Shown here in pieces: positions 8,456 through 18,643 of a stretch of DNA of 34,123 nt. The stretch comes from Lactobacillus xujianguonis (lineage in GTDB: Bacteria; Bacillota; Bacilli; Lactobacillales; Lactobacillaceae), in NCBI RefSeq assembly GCF_004009905.1, contig NZ_ML136891.1:1-34123 (forward strand), given 5' to 3'. The notes beneath the pieces were generated by a model. It did not search any database. It worked only from the letters and a program-made list of their open reading frames with translations, and was not told the origin of the DNA. Within the stretch, counting starts at the first letter, position 1. Every line of letters starts with the position of its first letter. The translations under genes and the position numbers were made by a program.

Positions 8456-11238
8456 TATTTTTCTAATCCTTCTTCTACAGCTTCAGGATAGTTTGCTTCG
8501 ACGATTTCAGCACAACGACCACAAAGCATAGGAAGCTTTGGATCCACGCCAATATCAGTTCTAATCATCCTGCACCGTGGACAAACTTCGCCTTCAGCAT
8601 GTTTAACTACAACTGCAGCATTGGCAAGCTTTTCTACATCAGCTGGAGCTTCATCATCTGAAATCGTTAATTTTGATACGATTAAAATTTCTCTGAAGTC
8701 CGCATTTAATTCATCGAGCATTGCCTTTGTTTCTTTATCTGGGTAAATCGTGACAGCTGCTTCAAATGACTTCCCAATCAACTTCCTGTTTCTAGCATCT
8801 TCAAGAGCCTTCAAAACGTCATCACGTAATTTCATGAATTTAGCCCAGTTTTCAAGAAGTTCATCACGGTTAGCATAGTCTTCAACTTCTGGCATATTAG
8901 CAAGTTGAACGTAATCTTCGTCTTCCTTCAAGAAGCCCCACATTTCTTCCATAGTATGTGGCAAGATTGGAGTTAAAATTTTAGCTAATTTCACAGCTGC
9001 ATCGTAAATGACAGTTTGCATTGAGCGACGAGCGTGACTATTTTCTGCTTCGATGTAAAGAACATCCTTGGCAAAATCAAGATAGAAGGCTGAAAAATCA
9101 TTAGAAATGAAGTTAAAGACCTTCTTGAAGACTGTGGTGAAATCAAACTTGTCATAAGCAGCCAAGCATTCCTTCACCAAATCGTTTAACTTAACTTCCA
9201 TGTATTGATCGACTGAACGAAGATCATCATAGGCAACACGGTTTTCCTTAGGATCAAAATCATTAGTGTTAGCAAGCATGTAACGGAAAGTATTTCTGAT
9301 CTTTCTGTAACTTTCGGCAGATTGTTGCAAAATGCCCATTGAAACAGCAACATCGGAAGTAGTATCAGCTTGAGCTACCCAAAGACGGATAATTTCAGCT
9401 CCCATTTGCTTGATGACGTCGTTTGGTGAGATGACATTTCCAAGTGACTTAGACATCTTGTGGCCTTTATCATCAAGAACGAAGCCTTGTGACAAGACTT
9501 GCTTATATGGTGCTTGACCGGTAACAGCAACTGAAGTAATTAAACTGGAGTTGAACCAACCACGGTATTGGTCACTACCTTCAAGATAAAGATCAGCTGG
9601 ATAGTGCAAAACATCACGTTTTTCCATGACGCCTGACCAAGATGACCCAGAGTCAAACCAAACGTCAAGAATATCCTTTTCCTTGGTAAATTCACCATTT
9701 GGTGAGTGTTCAGAAGTAAAGCCTTCTGGCAATAATTCCTTAGCAGTATGAGTGTACCAAGCGTTAGAACCTTCTTTTTCAAAGATCTTAGCAATATGTT
9801 CAATGGTTTCTGGTGTGACGATTGGCGTACCATCTTCAGCGTAGAAAATTGGAAGTGGAACACCCCAAGCACGTTGCCGTGAAATTACCCAGTCGCCACG
9901 GTCCTTAATCATGTTGTAAAGACGAGTCTTACCCCATGAAGGGATGAAGCTAGCCTTTTCAATTTGAGCAAGAATTTGATCTCTAAACTTGGCAATTGAA
10001 GCAAACCATTGAGTAGTTGCTCTGAAGATAACTGGCTTCTTAGTCCGCCAATCATGTGGGTATGAGTGCGTAAAGACTTTAAGCTTAAGAAGTGCGCCAG
10101 CATCTTTAAGTTTTTCAATCATTAACTTATCAACATCTTGGTAGAACATGCCCTTAAGTTCTGGTACTTCATCAGTATAGCAACCATGAGCATCAACTGG
10201 GCTAAAGATTGGTAAGTTGTACTTTTGACCTACGTTAAAGTCGTCTTCACCAAAGCCAGGTGCAGTATGAACTAAACCAGTACCATCAGCTAAAGTTACG
10301 TGGAAGCCTTCGATTACAAGACTTTCCTTATCGTAGATTGGATGCTTAGCCTTCATGTATTCCATGTCAGCACCCTTAACAGTTTGAACAACCTTGTAGT
10401 CATCCCAACCGATTTCTTCAGCAACTTTGTCAAGTAAGCCACTAGCTACAACGTAACGCTTGTCGCCCACTTGCACAACTGAATAATCAAACTTAGGGTT
10501 TACACAGATTGCTTCGTTGGCTGGAATAGTCCAAGGAGTAGTGGTCCAAATTACGAAGTAAGTATCCTTGGGATCAATGATGCCCTTACCATCAACAACT
10601 GGGAAAGCAACAAAGATTGAATTTGCTTCAACATCCTTGTATTCAACTTCTGCTTCAGCTAAAGTTGATTCACTTGACCATGACCAATAAACTGGCTTTT
10701 TACCCTTGTAAATGTAACCCTTCTTGTACATTTCACCAAAGACACGAATTTCTTGAGCTTCAAAGTCATGTTGCAAGGTAATATATGGATGATCCCAATC
10801 TGCCATGACACCAAGACGCTTAAAGTCAGTCATTTGCTTTTGAATTTGTTCTTCGGCATATTGACGACATAATTCACGATACTTTGCGCGATCCATGGTC
10901 TTACGATCTACACCCTTTTTAGCAAGTTGTTGTTCTACTGGAAGACCGTGAGTATCCCAACCTGGTACGTATGGTGCGTAAAAACCATTCATATTCTTGT
11001 AGCGAACAATAATATCCTTTGAGATCTTGTTTAAAGCGTGACCCATGTGAATATTACCATTAGCAAATGGAGGGCCATCGTGTAAATCAAAACGAGGCTT
11101 ACTTTCGTTTAACTTTAATCTTTGTTCGTATAACTTGTTTTCTTCCCATTCTTTTTGCCATTGAGCTTCACGAACTGGAAGATTTCCGCGCATCTTAAAC
11201 TTAGTCTTACCTAAATTTAGAGTATCTTTGATTCTCAT
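8455..11238 (-). CDS. ileS: Isoleucyl-tRNA synthetase
   Basis: A 927-residue class I aminoacyl-tRNA synthetase that charges tRNA-Ile. The HIGH motif reads HMGH (64-67, within [15 protein letters not shown]), the editing domain includes [10 protein letters not shown] (231-240), and the KMSKS loop is at 594-598. The C-terminal zinc knuckle is complete with C886, C889, C906 and C909. This is the bacterial type-1 enzyme of usual length, not the mupirocin-resistant eukaryote-like type. The start ATG at 11238 has an AGAAAGGAA site just downstream of the T-box terminator. The gene follows divIVA, a common Firmicute order, and its stop overlaps the next gene's start by one base. Expression should be controlled by the T-box leader upstream. 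Confidence 0.98.
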   Translation of the reverse strand: MRIKDTLNLGKTKFKMRGNLPVREAQWQKEWEENKLYEQRLKLNESKPRFDLHDGPPFANGNIHMGHALNKISKDIIVRYKNMNGFYAPYVPGWDTHGLPVEQQLAKKGVDRKTMDRAKYRELCRQYAEEQIQKQMTDFKRLGVMADWDHPYITLQHDFEAQEIRVFGEMYKKGYIYKGKKPVYWSWSSESTLAEAEVEYKDVEANSIFVAFPVVDGKGIIDPKDTYFVIWTTTPWTIPANEAICVNPKFDYSVVQVGDKRYVVASGLLDKVAEEIGWDDYKVVQTVKGADMEYMKAKHPIYDKESLVIEGFHVTLADGTGLVHTAPGFGEDDFNVGQKYNLPIFSPVDAHGCYTDEVPELKGMFYQDVDKLMIEKLKDAGALLKLKVFTHSYPHDWRTKKPVIFRATTQWFASIAKFRDQILAQIEKASFIPSWGKTRLYNMIKDRGDWVISRQRAWGVPLPIFYAEDGTPIVTPETIEHIAKIFEKEGSNAWYTHTAKELLPEGFTSEHSPNGEFTKEKDILDVWFDSGSSWSGVMEKRDVLHYPADLYLEGSDQYRGWFNSSLITSVAVTGQAPYKQVLSQGFVLDDKGHKMSKSLGNVISPNDVIKQMGAEIIRLWVAQADTTSDVAVSMGILQQSAESYRKIRNTFRYMLANTNDFDPKENRVAYDDLRSVDQYMEVKLNDLVKECLAAYDKFDFTTVFKKVFNFISNDFSAFYLDFAKDVLYIEAENSHARRSMQTVIYDAAVKLAKILTPILPHTMEEMWGFLKEDEDYVQLANMPEVEDYANRDELLENWAKFMKLRDDVLKALEDARNRKLIGKSFEAAVTIYPDKETKAMLDELNADFREILIVSKLTISDDEAPADVEKLANAAVVVKHAEGEVCPRCRMIRTDIGVDPKLPMLCGRCAEIVEANYPEAVEEGLEK

Positions 11239-11249
11239 TCATAAATTCC

Positions 11250-11460
11250 TTTCTAAAAAAGAAAACCTCGTCCCTAATTAGGACGAGGTCAACCGTGGTA
11301 CCACCTAAATTGAGTAAGTAAAAAATTACTACTCCACTTATTCTTGCGTATCGTGCAATTGACGCTTAGACCTATTAGGCAGCTGATCAACCTTTAAGCT
11401 CTTATGTTAGCCTTTCACCAACGCTAACTCGCTGTAAATGCTCTTAGGTTTTACTGTCAG
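11250..11460 (-). promoter_or_regulatory. T-box riboswitch leader of ileS
   Basis: Between divIVA and ileS the minus strand carries the T-box antiterminator sequence AGGTGGTACCACGG (about 11293-11306), directly followed by a G/C-rich terminator hairpin and U-run. Upstream, GTTAG.../...CTAAC around TTGGTGAAAG resembles the stem I tip with its GNUG motif, preceded by an AGCGA element. Uncharged tRNA-Ile should stabilise the antiterminator and allow ileS transcription. I could not settle the specifier codon (an AUA and an AUC are both near), nor a convincing promoter; it may lie in the 3' end of divIVA. Confidence 0.93.
11255..11289 (-). terminator. T-box-controlled terminator of ileS leader
   Basis: ACCTCGTCC (11265-11273) pairs with GGACGAGGT (11281-11289). 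On the minus strand the hairpin is followed by TTTTCTTTTTT. It overlaps the end of the T-box antiterminator region, as expected of the mutually exclusive terminator. Confidence 0.92.
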
Positions 11461-11466
11461 TCTAAA

Positions 11467-12354
11467 TTAATTATGATCTTTATAATCATCCGGGAAGACA
11501 ATTCTTGCGCCACCATTCATCGTATTTGATGGTTCTGGCTTATTGCTCATTGTCTCATGACTCGGACTGTCACCTGTCATTGGTTGAGGAGTATTATCCT
11601 CATCAGGCTCTTGATAAGAGTCTACTTCATCTTCATCATCGCTGTCAACATCTTCATCGTCGAAATCTTCTTCATCATCATCGAATTCGCCGTTTTCATC
11701 TTCGTCAACATCTTGATAAGCGTAATCATCGTCGTCATCATCGTCAGTGTCACCGGTGAGTTCTCTTTCTCTAGCTAATTCATCTTCTTCAGATTCAGCT
11801 GTTGGAAGAGGTTCTGCGCCAGCACCTGGATAAAAGCGAGGTGTATGGAAGTAATCGTCTAAAGCATGTTGCCATTCATCATCATTAAGATTATCAATTT
11901 GCTTCTGCAACATATCTTGTAAATGACTTCTAAATTCCGCAATTTCTTTCTTTAAGCGCTTGTAATCATCGGCAATCACATCATGTTGTTGCTTTTGATA
12001 TTGAGTATCAGTCTCTGCTTGCTTCTTGGCTTCCTTAACGGTTGTTTCTGCCTCTTGTTTAGCGTTGCTAATGATCTTATTAGCTGTCTTTTGAGCAGAA
12101 CCTAGAACTTGATCAACTTCTTGCCGCTTTTGGTCATATTCATCAGCCTTAGCTTGCAATTGATCAATCTTATTATTCAAAGAAACTACTTCATTTTTAA
12201 GATCAACAACTTGATCCAAACTATTACCATAATCATTTACAATTTGATCCAAAAATTCATCAACTTCGTAACGATCATAGCCATTCCGACCCCGATGTTT
12301 AAATTCCTTATTATGAATATCCATCGGTGTTAATTGTGCTTTTGTGTCTGCCAA
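11467..12354 (-). CDS. divIVA: DivIVA cell-division/polarity protein with acidic tail
   Basis: A 295-residue DivIVA, a peripheral membrane coiled-coil protein that marks curved membrane at septa and poles. The conserved N-terminal domain LTPMDIHNKEF...GYDRYEVDEFLDQI occupies residues 8-40. Coiled coil covers about 45-155 (DLKNEVVSLNNKIDQLQAK onward). After a short linker, residues 189-253 are extremely acidic (41 Asp/Glu in 65), then comes a polar Pro/Ser region ending GGARIVFPDDY. It is longer than Bacillus DivIVA (164) because of this tail. The start chosen is TTG at 12354, seven bases after GGGTGGTG; the ATG at 12324 would drop the conserved LTP and has no ribosome site. The start overlaps ylmH by 25 bases. 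Confidence 0.95.
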   Translation of the reverse strand: MADTKAQLTPMDIHNKEFKHRGRNGYDRYEVDEFLDQIVNDYGNSLDQVVDLKNEVVSLNNKIDQLQAKADEYDQKRQEVDQVLGSAQKTANKIISNAKQEAETTVKEAKKQAETDTQYQKQQHDVIADDYKRLKKEIAEFRSHLQDMLQKQIDNLNDDEWQHALDDYFHTPRFYPGAGAEPLPTAESEEDELARERELTGDTDDDDDDDYAYQDVDEDENGEFDDDEEDFDDEDVDSDDEDEVDSYQEPDEDNTPQPMTGDSPSHETMSNKPEPSNTMNGGARIVFPDDYKDHN

Positions 12355-13130
12355 AGTTTAAACACCACCCTATATTTACCTTTTCTAGTTGTCACGATGT
12401 CTATAATTTGTAGTCTGCCAAAGTGCCGCAAACTTAAAACATCTTTTACTTTTACCATTATATTAGAATTTTCCAGATCATGCCAATTTAATTTAACTAG
12501 TCCGGCTTCAACGGCTTGTTTTATTTGTCCCCGGCTTTGCTTACTAACGCCGGCTAAGATCGCATCCGCTCTTAAAGAAGCAACTATTGCCGTAACTTCC
12601 ACTGAATTATCTTCAGGCTCAAGTACCTTTTTTAAAGATATTGGCACAATTTTCACATGAGCTCGCCCAATTCGGTCAATTTGTTCAGTAAAAAAATCTA
12701 ACAATTCAGCTTTAACAAAAAATTGCCAATTACCATTGCCATCGGTAATGATATCACCAAAAGTATCTAGACTAATACCAGAATTAGCTAAAGTACCTAA
12801 AATTGCTCCATGTCTTAATTGCAAAAACTTTTGCGGATAGTTAATTTCAAGTGGCGTAATCTGATAATCCTGTGGGCTCAAATTTTCCCATTCTTCACTC
12901 AAATAAACGCGTTTTTTCTCCGCACCTTCATAACCACCGAATTCTTGGATAAAAGCATCGTTTCCAACAATTGTTTTTAAAATTTCTCTCTGTCCTGGAT
13001 CTAAAAAATCAGTTAAAATACTTTGCTTTTTGAAAACTAAGTTATTAAAAAGACCAACAAGGTAATCGATTGTTGGTCTTTCTTCGGTATCAAAATGTGG
13101 ATAAAAACTACTTGCTTGTCGTTTTTCCAT
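12330..13130 (-). CDS. ylmH: YlmH, S4-domain RNA-binding protein
   Basis: A 266-residue YlmH family protein, named from the Bacillus gene of the same place in the ftsZ-divIVA interval. The C-terminal S4 RNA-binding domain lies roughly at 178-255 (LRADAILAGVSKQSRGQIKQAVEAGLVKLN and following), after an N-terminal YlmH-specific domain with FGGYEGAEKKRV. Recent work on the Bacillus protein links it to rescue of stalled ribosomes (peptidyl-tRNA-50S complexes); a division role is only suggested by location. The start ATG at 13130 shares a base with the yggT stop, and the 3' end contains the divIVA ribosome site and start. No oddity in length. Confidence 0.93.
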   Translation of the reverse strand: MEKRQASSFYPHFDTEERPTIDYLVGLFNNLVFKKQSILTDFLDPGQREILKTIVGNDAFIQEFGGYEGAEKKRVYLSEEWENLSPQDYQITPLEINYPQKFLQLRHGAILGTLANSGISLDTFGDIITDGNGNWQFFVKAELLDFFTEQIDRIGRAHVKIVPISLKKVLEPEDNSVEVTAIVASLRADAILAGVSKQSRGQIKQAVEAGLVKLNWHDLENSNIMVKVKDVLSLRHFGRLQIIDIVTTRKGKYRVVFKLWQTQKHN

Positions 13131-13426
13131 TATCCTACCATTTTATATAAAATATTAGCAATCCAGCTTAGGGCATAATCTTGAATGAAATACAACAAGA
13201 AAATCCCAATTACAGCTGAAAGGTCAATTCCTGTACTATAAGCTAACTTAGCTATTGGTCCTTTGCGAAATAGGTTCAAGTACGGATCGACTATTTTATC
13301 TAATAAACGTCCTAATGCAGAATTAGCTAGAAAAGGTAGCCAACTCATAATTGCATCAATCACGATTAAAAGACAATATAGCCAAATGATCCACGAAATA
13401 AATGATAATACATTGTAAATGATCAT
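13130..13426 (-). CDS. ylmG: YggT family membrane protein
   Basis: A 98-residue membrane protein of the YggT/YlmG family. Two hydrophobic segments are visible (about 5-28, LSFISWIIWLYCLLIVIDAI, and about 66-92, GIDLSAVIGIFLLYFIQDYAL) flanking the conserved WLPF and DPYLNLFRK region. The family is kept beside sepF in many Gram-positives and cyanobacteria/plastids and is tied to division or osmotic functions, without a defined activity. It is coupled on both sides by one-base TAATG overlaps, with sepF upstream and ylmH downstream. Confidence 0.92.
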   Translation of the reverse strand: MIIYNVLSFISWIIWLYCLLIVIDAIMSWLPFLANSALGRLLDKIVDPYLNLFRKGPIAKLAYSTGIDLSAVIGIFLLYFIQDYALSWIANILYKMVG

Positions 13427-13869
13427 TAGCTTAAATTATCTTTCTTATCAATCAGTTCACTAATCTTGCCATCAGTCACAAACTTTGGTGGCGTTGCAAG
13501 GAAAATTTTATCACCGATTCTTTGAATTTCACCATTCAAGGCATAAACAGTACCAGTAATAAAGTCAACGATTCTTCTTGCTGAACTGTCTTCCATCCGA
13601 CTAAAGTTAATCACAACAGCTTTATTTTTTAATAAATTCTGTGCAACTTCTTTTGCATCTGAATAAACACGAGGTTCATACAAGACGATTTGACTTTTTG
13701 CCTGATTCATTCCTTGCTTAATCGAAACAACATTGTCGCGATTAATCGTATTGTATGGCACTTCATCATCTTCGACTTGTTCGTGATGTTCTGCTTCGTA
13801 ATCTTCTTCATTTACGGCATCATCATCACCGGAAATACCGAAGAATCTGCCTAACTTATCAAAAGCCAT
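13426..13869 (-). CDS. sepF: Cell division protein SepF
   Basis: A 147-residue SepF, a membrane-binding protein that bundles FtsZ filaments and can tether the Z ring alongside FtsA. The N-terminal amphipathic helix MAFDKLGRFFGI is the membrane anchor, followed by an acidic linker (about 15-45) and the SepF core from NVVSIKQ to FVTDGKI, with the typical VVINFSRMEDSSARRIVDFITGTVYAL stretch split across the core. The ATG is preceded by AGGAGGAAGG, a strong ribosome site. It follows ftsZ by 16 bases and overlaps yggT by one. The ylmD and ylmE genes found before sepF in Bacillus are absent here. Confidence 0.96.
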   Translation of the reverse strand: MAFDKLGRFFGISGDDDAVNEEDYEAEHHEQVEDDEVPYNTINRDNVVSIKQGMNQAKSQIVLYEPRVYSDAKEVAQNLLKNKAVVINFSRMEDSSARRIVDFITGTVYALNGEIQRIGDKIFLATPPKFVTDGKISELIDKKDNLS

Positions 13870-13885
13870 GTATCCTTCCTCCTAA

Positions 13886-15217
13886 TTAGTTTTCACTACG
13901 ATGCTTGAAGAATGGGATATCACTAGTCTCATCGTCATCCTCTTGAGCACTAGTTTCAATTTGAGAAATACTACTTTGATCATCATCAAATGAATCAAAA
14001 CCATCATTTTGTTCTTCTGGTTCAGTTTGAGTAGTTTTTCTTGTATTTTGAGAGTTATCGTTTAATCCCCAAACACTAGTTGGATCAACCATCGTCTCAT
14101 GCTTTGGTGCAGTAGCTGGTTTAGTAGCTTGCACTTGAGTTGGTTGAACAGTTTGACCAATTTGTGGTTGACTTGGTTGTTTAGCTGCTGGAGTCTCGTT
14201 CTTTTGAGCTTCAATTTGGTGACTTCTACCTGGTAGTTGCTTTGAAGCTTCTTCTTCGGCAGCAGAATCAATACCAGTAGCAATCACAGTAACGACTACT
14301 TCATCACCTAAGTTTGGATTAATTGAAGTACCAAAGATAATGTTGACATCATCACCAGCAGCCTTAGAAACAATTTCTGAAGCATCTTGAGCTTCAAACA
14401 AGGTAAGATCTGGTCCACCAGTAATGTTAAGTAAGACTTGCTTAGCACCATCAATTGAAACTTCAAGAAGTGGTGAAGAAATCGCCAACTTAGTTGCTTC
14501 AACAGTTCTGTTTTCGCCACTAGCACGACCAATACCCATCAAGGCTGCACCTTGGTTTTCCATAACTGTCTTCACATCAGCGAAGTCCAAGTTCACATAG
14601 TCAGTTGAAGTAATCAAATCTGAAATACCTTGAACACCTTGCTTCAAGACATTATCAGCTTCCTTGAAGGCATCCATCATTGGAGTCTTCTTATCAACCA
14701 TTTCAAGCAAACGGTTATTAGCAATAATAACCAAAGTATCAACGTATTGCTTTAATTGTGTGATTCCTTCTGCGGCATTTCTTGAACGCTTAGGGCCTTC
14801 AAAACTGAAAGGACGTGTAACTACCCCAACAGTTAAAGCGCCAGTTTCGCGGGCAATTTTTGCAACTACAGGAGCAGCACCAGTACCAGTACCACCACCC
14901 ATACCAGCAGTGATAAAGATCATATCTGCACCCTTAAGTGCGTCTTCAATTGTTTGTTCACTTTCTTCAGCTGCCTTTTGACCAACTTCAGGATGTGAAC
15001 CAGCACCTAAACCTCTTGTAAGTTTAGGCCCTAATTGAATCTTGTCTTCAGCCTTGTTACTATTTAAAGCTTGTACATCAGTGTTAGCTGCAATAAAGGA
15101 AACGCCTTGTACACCATCATCAATCATTCGATTAACAGCGTTACCGCCGGCACCACCAACACCGATTACTTTAATGACAGCATTCTTATTGTCATCTGAA
15201 TCGAATGTAAAATCCAT
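13886..15217 (-). CDS. ftsZ: Cell division GTPase FtsZ
   Basis: A 443-residue FtsZ, the tubulin homologue that forms the cytokinetic Z ring. The nucleotide-binding [13 protein letters not shown] is at 19-31 and the tubulin signature [10 protein letters not shown] at 107-116; the T7 loop [11 protein letters not shown] includes the catalytic aspartates. A Q/T/P-rich disordered linker runs from about 320 to 430 and the C-terminal peptide [11 protein letters not shown], the docking site for FtsA and SepF, is intact. Somewhat longer than Bacillus FtsZ (382) because of the linker. It lies 15 bases after ftsA and 16 before sepF, in the normal dcw order. Confidence 0.98.
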   Translation of the reverse strand: MDFTFDSDDNKNAVIKVIGVGGAGGNAVNRMIDDGVQGVSFIAANTDVQALNSNKAEDKIQLGPKLTRGLGAGSHPEVGQKAAEESEQTIEDALKGADMIFITAGMGGGTGTGAAPVVAKIARETGALTVGVVTRPFSFEGPKRSRNAAEGITQLKQYVDTLVIIANNRLLEMVDKKTPMMDAFKEADNVLKQGVQGISDLITSTDYVNLDFADVKTVMENQGAALMGIGRASGENRTVEATKLAISSPLLEVSIDGAKQVLLNITGGPDLTLFEAQDASEIVSKAAGDDVNIIFGTSINPNLGDEVVVTVIATGIDSAAEEEASKQLPGRSHQIEAQKNETPAAKQPSQPQIGQTVQPTQVQATKPATAPKHETMVDPTSVWGLNDNSQNTRKTTQTEPEEQNDGFDSFDDDQSSISQIETSAQEDDDETSDIPFFKHRSEN

Positions 15218-15232
15218 CTAATTTAACCACCT

Positions 15233-16600
15233 TTAGTCAAAGAATTTCTTAAAGAAGCTTTTAATGCTTCCAGTTTTACTTTGTTTATTTGTTTTTTCTT
15301 CTTCTGAAGATTTTGCTCTTTCGGGCGTTTTAGTATTATTATAAGCTTCTTTTGAATTACTTTCACTAGAACTAGCCGTTCTTTTCAAATTCTTGGTATT
15401 TTGTGGGGCAGATTCTGGTGTAGCTTCAATTTTCTTATTTAAAATATCATCGCCATAAATAGCACTGTTGACCAATAAATCAATATCTGACATCCGATAT
15501 GAATAATCAACAATTCCGAAAGCAGCAGCATAAATCGGGCTTCTCATTCCCATTTGATCAGGCTGATAAATCCGTGCCTTAACACCTAAAGTGTTAGCAA
15601 CTAAGCTATCGATTCCTTGCAACAAACTGCTACCACCGGTAATAATAATTCCGCCTGGCAATTTAAGGGCATTAGTTTTAGATAGGCCTTTGCCAATTCT
15701 TTGCAAAATTTGCATCAAACGGGCATTAATAATTTCGCTTAAATAAACTTCATCAACCATTTGTTGTCCATTAGAGCCAACACTATTAACAGCAAATTTG
15801 TTATTCTTGGAAGCTAAACTTGGATCAGCATAACCATAATCTAATTTGATTTGATCTGCATCTTTCTTAGAAGTGCTTAAAACTACTGAAATATCGTTAG
15901 AAATATCGCTGCCGCCTTCTAAGTCGATGTTGGCATATTTAATTTTACCTTCATGAATGACCGTCGCAGTAGTAGTACCACCACCCAAATCAAGGATAAT
16001 GGAGCCGAAAGTTCTTTCACCTTCATCTAAGGCAACACTAGCAATTGCTAATGGAGTTGGCACAAAGAAGCTATTACGATAGCCCGCACGTTCAATTGCC
16101 TTTCTAATATTATGCAATGGACCAGAAGGCGCAGTTAATAAAATTCCTCTAACTGCCAATGAATGGGCAATCATCTTACGCGGATCGTCCACATCTGTCT
16201 TACCATCAATTAAAAAACGACTTGGCAAGAAAGTGATCGGATCACGTCCATCTTTAACAGCTGACTTAATCGCTGCTTGTAAAACTCTTTGTACGTCAAT
16301 ATCCGTAACTTCTTTACCATTATCAGCAACACTAATTAAGCCAGTTGCGCTTTCTAGTTGCAGCATCCCTACTGGGATCCCCGTAACAACTCGATAAATA
16401 TTCGAATTTGTTTTTTCCGCAACTTCTCTTAAAGCACGACTAATTGCTGTTGCTGTTTGATCAATATCTACAATTTTTCCGTGTCGCATTCCAGTATTGG
16501 GCGTAGTCACTGCTCCAATTACCTTACCAGAATCTGACACAACCGCTTTTACACTGGTAGTACCGATATCTAGGCCTACCAAAAGTTTTGAATTATCCAA
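15233..16600 (-). CDS. ftsA: Cell division protein FtsA
   Basis: A 455-residue actin-like ATPase that anchors FtsZ to the membrane. Phosphate and adenosine motifs are seen as VGLDIGTTSVKA (8-19), LDLGGGTTTATV and GGIIITGGSSLL. A Ser/Lys/Glu-rich linker (about 395-440) leads to the C-terminal amphipathic membrane-targeting helix IKSFFKKFF. The start is TTG at 16600; the only nearby ATG (in ATGGGGGC) is followed at once by a stop, so its GGGGG serves as ribosome site. The non-ATG start may keep FtsA low relative to FtsZ. A 64-base gap to divIB holds a possible internal promoter. Confidence 0.97.
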   Translation of the reverse strand: MDNSKLLVGLDIGTTSVKAVVSDSGKVIGAVTTPNTGMRHGKIVDIDQTATAISRALREVAEKTNSNIYRVVTGIPVGMLQLESATGLISVADNGKEVTDIDVQRVLQAAIKSAVKDGRDPITFLPSRFLIDGKTDVDDPRKMIAHSLAVRGILLTAPSGPLHNIRKAIERAGYRNSFFVPTPLAIASVALDEGERTFGSIILDLGGGTTTATVIHEGKIKYANIDLEGGSDISNDISVVLSTSKKDADQIKLDYGYADPSLASKNNKFAVNSVGSNGQQMVDEVYLSEIINARLMQILQRIGKGLSKTNALKLPGGIIITGGSSLLQGIDSLVANTLGVKARIYQPDQMGMRSPIYAAAFGIVDYSYRMSDIDLLVNSAIYGDDILNKKIEATPESAPQNTKNLKRTASSSESNSKEAYNNTKTPERAKSSEEEKTNKQSKTGSIKSFFKKFFD

Positions 16601-16633
16601 AATTAAGCCCCCATTAATAACTGCCTTGAAGAA

Positions 16634-16642
16634 ATTTTAACA
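16634..16642 (-). promoter_or_regulatory. Candidate internal promoter for ftsA-ftsZ
   Basis: In the 64-base gap between divIB and ftsA the minus strand reads TGTTAAAAT, an extended -10 element; the -35 region is poor. Internal promoters ahead of ftsAZ are common in dcw clusters. Evidence is motif only. Confidence 0.35.
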
Positions 16643-16664
16643 CAAAAAAGCCTGAAATACATAG

Positions 16665-17519
16665 CTATGATATGCCATAAGCTTTCTTTTCTTTCGAAGT
16701 TAGCGGCCTACTAAAAGCTCCTACTTCTAAGTCTATTAGACTATGCTTACCAGCTTTTGCCTTAATTGCATTATAATATTTTATCTTGTCTTTGAGCGTA
16801 TTAATATTACCAATTACGACATTTCCATCTTTCACGACCAGAATAATTTGCATTTTTCGTGTTGGACTTCCGCTAAGTAATTTAACTTCTTCACGAAAAT
16901 CCGCTGGAAAACTGTTAAATAGCTTTAAGTCATCGGTCAATGAAACTTGTTTGTTGTAACCGATAAATAAAGGCTTTTGCTGATCAACCTTCGACCATGG
17001 TAAAGAACGACTGCCGATTTTACCATTGGCTAAGATCTTACGATAACGATCACCATCTTTAATATACCCAACAGTTGGCCGTTCTTGAATATTCAAAATC
17101 AAATTATTTAAATGAACTACTTTAACTTGAACATTTTTAATTTCAGGATATTTGTTAGCTAACCGCTTACTTAAATGATGCTGATGAAAAACATAATCAA
17201 AAACTTTATCACTTGCTTTAATTCCAGAATTAGCTACCACTTGCTTAGGAATTAAATCTGGTGCTCCCTTAATTTGCACACTATCGACATTTGCTAATGG
17301 AGAAACATAATAGCCTAATCCAATAATCGCAATTCCAGAAACAGCCAGAATGCTTCCCAAACGCTTAATTAATGCATTTCGTCTTTCAATATGCAAACCT
17401 GAAAGTGAGGCAGAGACCTTCGAGTGCTTTTTACGATTTCGATTCTGGTTATTTTGATGATTTAAATACGGAGAAAGTTCTTTTCTCGGATCAATTTTAG
17501 TAACCTTTTTATTCGGCAT
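16665..17519 (-). CDS. divIB: Cell division protein DivIB/FtsQ
   Basis: A 284-residue bitopic membrane protein of the divisome, partner of FtsL and DivIC. A basic, Asn-rich cytoplasmic N-terminus (about 1-50) is followed by one membrane helix (ILAVSGIAIIGLGYYVSPL, about 53-72), the POTRA domain (VDSVQIKGAPDLIPKQVV onward, with IKNVQVKVVHLNNLILNIQERP) and the beta domain. The start used is ATG at 17519 with AGGTG six bases upstream; a GTG three codons earlier (17528) is possible but lacks a ribosome site. It follows murG by 16 bases. Lengths and order match Gram-positive dcw clusters. Confidence 0.94.
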   Translation of the reverse strand: MPNKKVTKIDPRKELSPYLNHQNNQNRNRKKHSKVSASLSGLHIERRNALIKRLGSILAVSGIAIIGLGYYVSPLANVDSVQIKGAPDLIPKQVVANSGIKASDKVFDYVFHQHHLSKRLANKYPEIKNVQVKVVHLNNLILNIQERPTVGYIKDGDRYRKILANGKIGSRSLPWSKVDQQKPLFIGYNKQVSLTDDLKLFNSFPADFREEVKLLSGSPTRKMQIILVVKDGNVVIGNINTLKDKIKYYNAIKAKAGKHSLIDLEVGAFSRPLTSKEKKAYGIS

Positions 17520-17535
17520 CCGCCTCACCTACTTT

Positions 17536-18642
17536 CTAACGTGAAATTTCTTGCAATACTTTAATAACTTCATCTGAGGCATCTGGTACACCCAATGCTT
17601 TTGAAGCTTTCTTCATTTCAGTAGCATATTTTTCATCTAACAAAATATGATCAATTGAGGAAACAAAGTTATTTGGATTTAAATCATCTTCAGGTAAAAC
17701 CAAAGCAGCACCAGCTTTTTCCAAATCCATTGCATTCTTCATTTGGTGATTATGGGTTACATTAGGACTTGGAATCAAAATTGCTGGCACACCTAAAGCA
17801 GTAAACTCTGCAATACTTGTGGCTCCAGAACGTGCTACCACACAGGTCATTTCTGGAAGCAAGGCTGGCATATTTTTGATGTATGGCAAAATCTTAATAT
17901 TCTTGCCAATATCAATATTTGCTAATTTCTTTTGGACAGCATCAAAGTAATAAGTCCCTGTAGCCCAAATAATTTGATATGGCTTCTTTTTCAATTCCAT
18001 TAATGATTGCAACATAATTCGGTTAATTGCTAAAGCACCACGTGAACCGCCAAACACGAGCACAGTTGGCATCGTGTTACTTAAGCCCCACTCTTTTTTC
18101 AAGTCAATCGGGGTATTATTTAAGCCTAAAACTTGTTGTGACCGGGGATTACCAGTTTTAACCAATTTCTTCTTCTCTGAGAATTGTTTAGCAGCATCAT
18201 CAAAGGTGTAACAAATTTTGTCAACATAGTGACCTAAAAACTTATTAGCCAAACCAACTACAGAGTTAGATTCATGAATCATGGTTGGAATATGCATCTT
18301 AGCTGCTTCGTAAACCATCGCTCCAGAAACATAACCACCAGTACCTAAAACAACATCAGGCTTGAACTCAGTCAAAATTTCACGAGCCCGTTTAGTAGCT
18401 TTTAAGAACAATTCAATGGTTTCGAAATTCTTTAAGGGATGTTTTCGATTGAACCCTTGAATCTTAATGGTCTTAAAGTTCACACCAGCTGCAGGAACAA
18501 TTTTTGATTCCAAACCCTTTTGGGTACCAACAAACAAGATTTCATCGTTAGTACAAATCTCGCGCTCTTTTAAGCGTTCAATAATTGCCATAATTGGATA
18601 AATGTGACCGCCTGTGCCACCACCAGTAAAAATAACTCTCAT
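17536..18642 (-). CDS. murG: MurG glycosyltransferase
   Basis: A 368-residue GT28 glycosyltransferase that adds GlcNAc from UDP-GlcNAc to lipid I, giving lipid II on the inner face of the membrane. The N-terminal G loop reads FTGGGTGGHIYP (4-15), the second G loop GTGGYVSGAMVYEA, and the C-terminal donor site includes VFGGSRGA and ARSGATSIAEFTALGVPAILIPSP. One base separates it from murD. Normal length, no missing motif. Confidence 0.98.
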   Translation of the reverse strand: MRVIFTGGGTGGHIYPIMAIIERLKEREICTNDEILFVGTQKGLESKIVPAAGVNFKTIKIQGFNRKHPLKNFETIELFLKATKRAREILTEFKPDVVLGTGGYVSGAMVYEAAKMHIPTMIHESNSVVGLANKFLGHYVDKICYTFDDAAKQFSEKKKLVKTGNPRSQQVLGLNNTPIDLKKEWGLSNTMPTVLVFGGSRGALAINRIMLQSLMELKKKPYQIIWATGTYYFDAVQKKLANIDIGKNIKILPYIKNMPALLPEMTCVVARSGATSIAEFTALGVPAILIPSPNVTHNHQMKNAMDLEKAGAALVLPEDDLNPNNFVSSIDHILLDEKYATEMKKASKALGVPDASDEVIKVLQEISR

Positions 18643-18643
18643 T

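Noticed and set aside
11505-11778. Plus-strand open frames rich in His, Leu and Ile opposite divIVA
   Set aside because: They are antisense shadows of the GAT/GAA-rich acidic tail codons, with no ribosome site and repetitive low-complexity products.
12324-12326. ATG at 12324 as the divIVA start
   Set aside because: It would remove the conserved LTP residues and has no ribosome site, while the TTG at 12354 has GGGTGGTG at good spacing.
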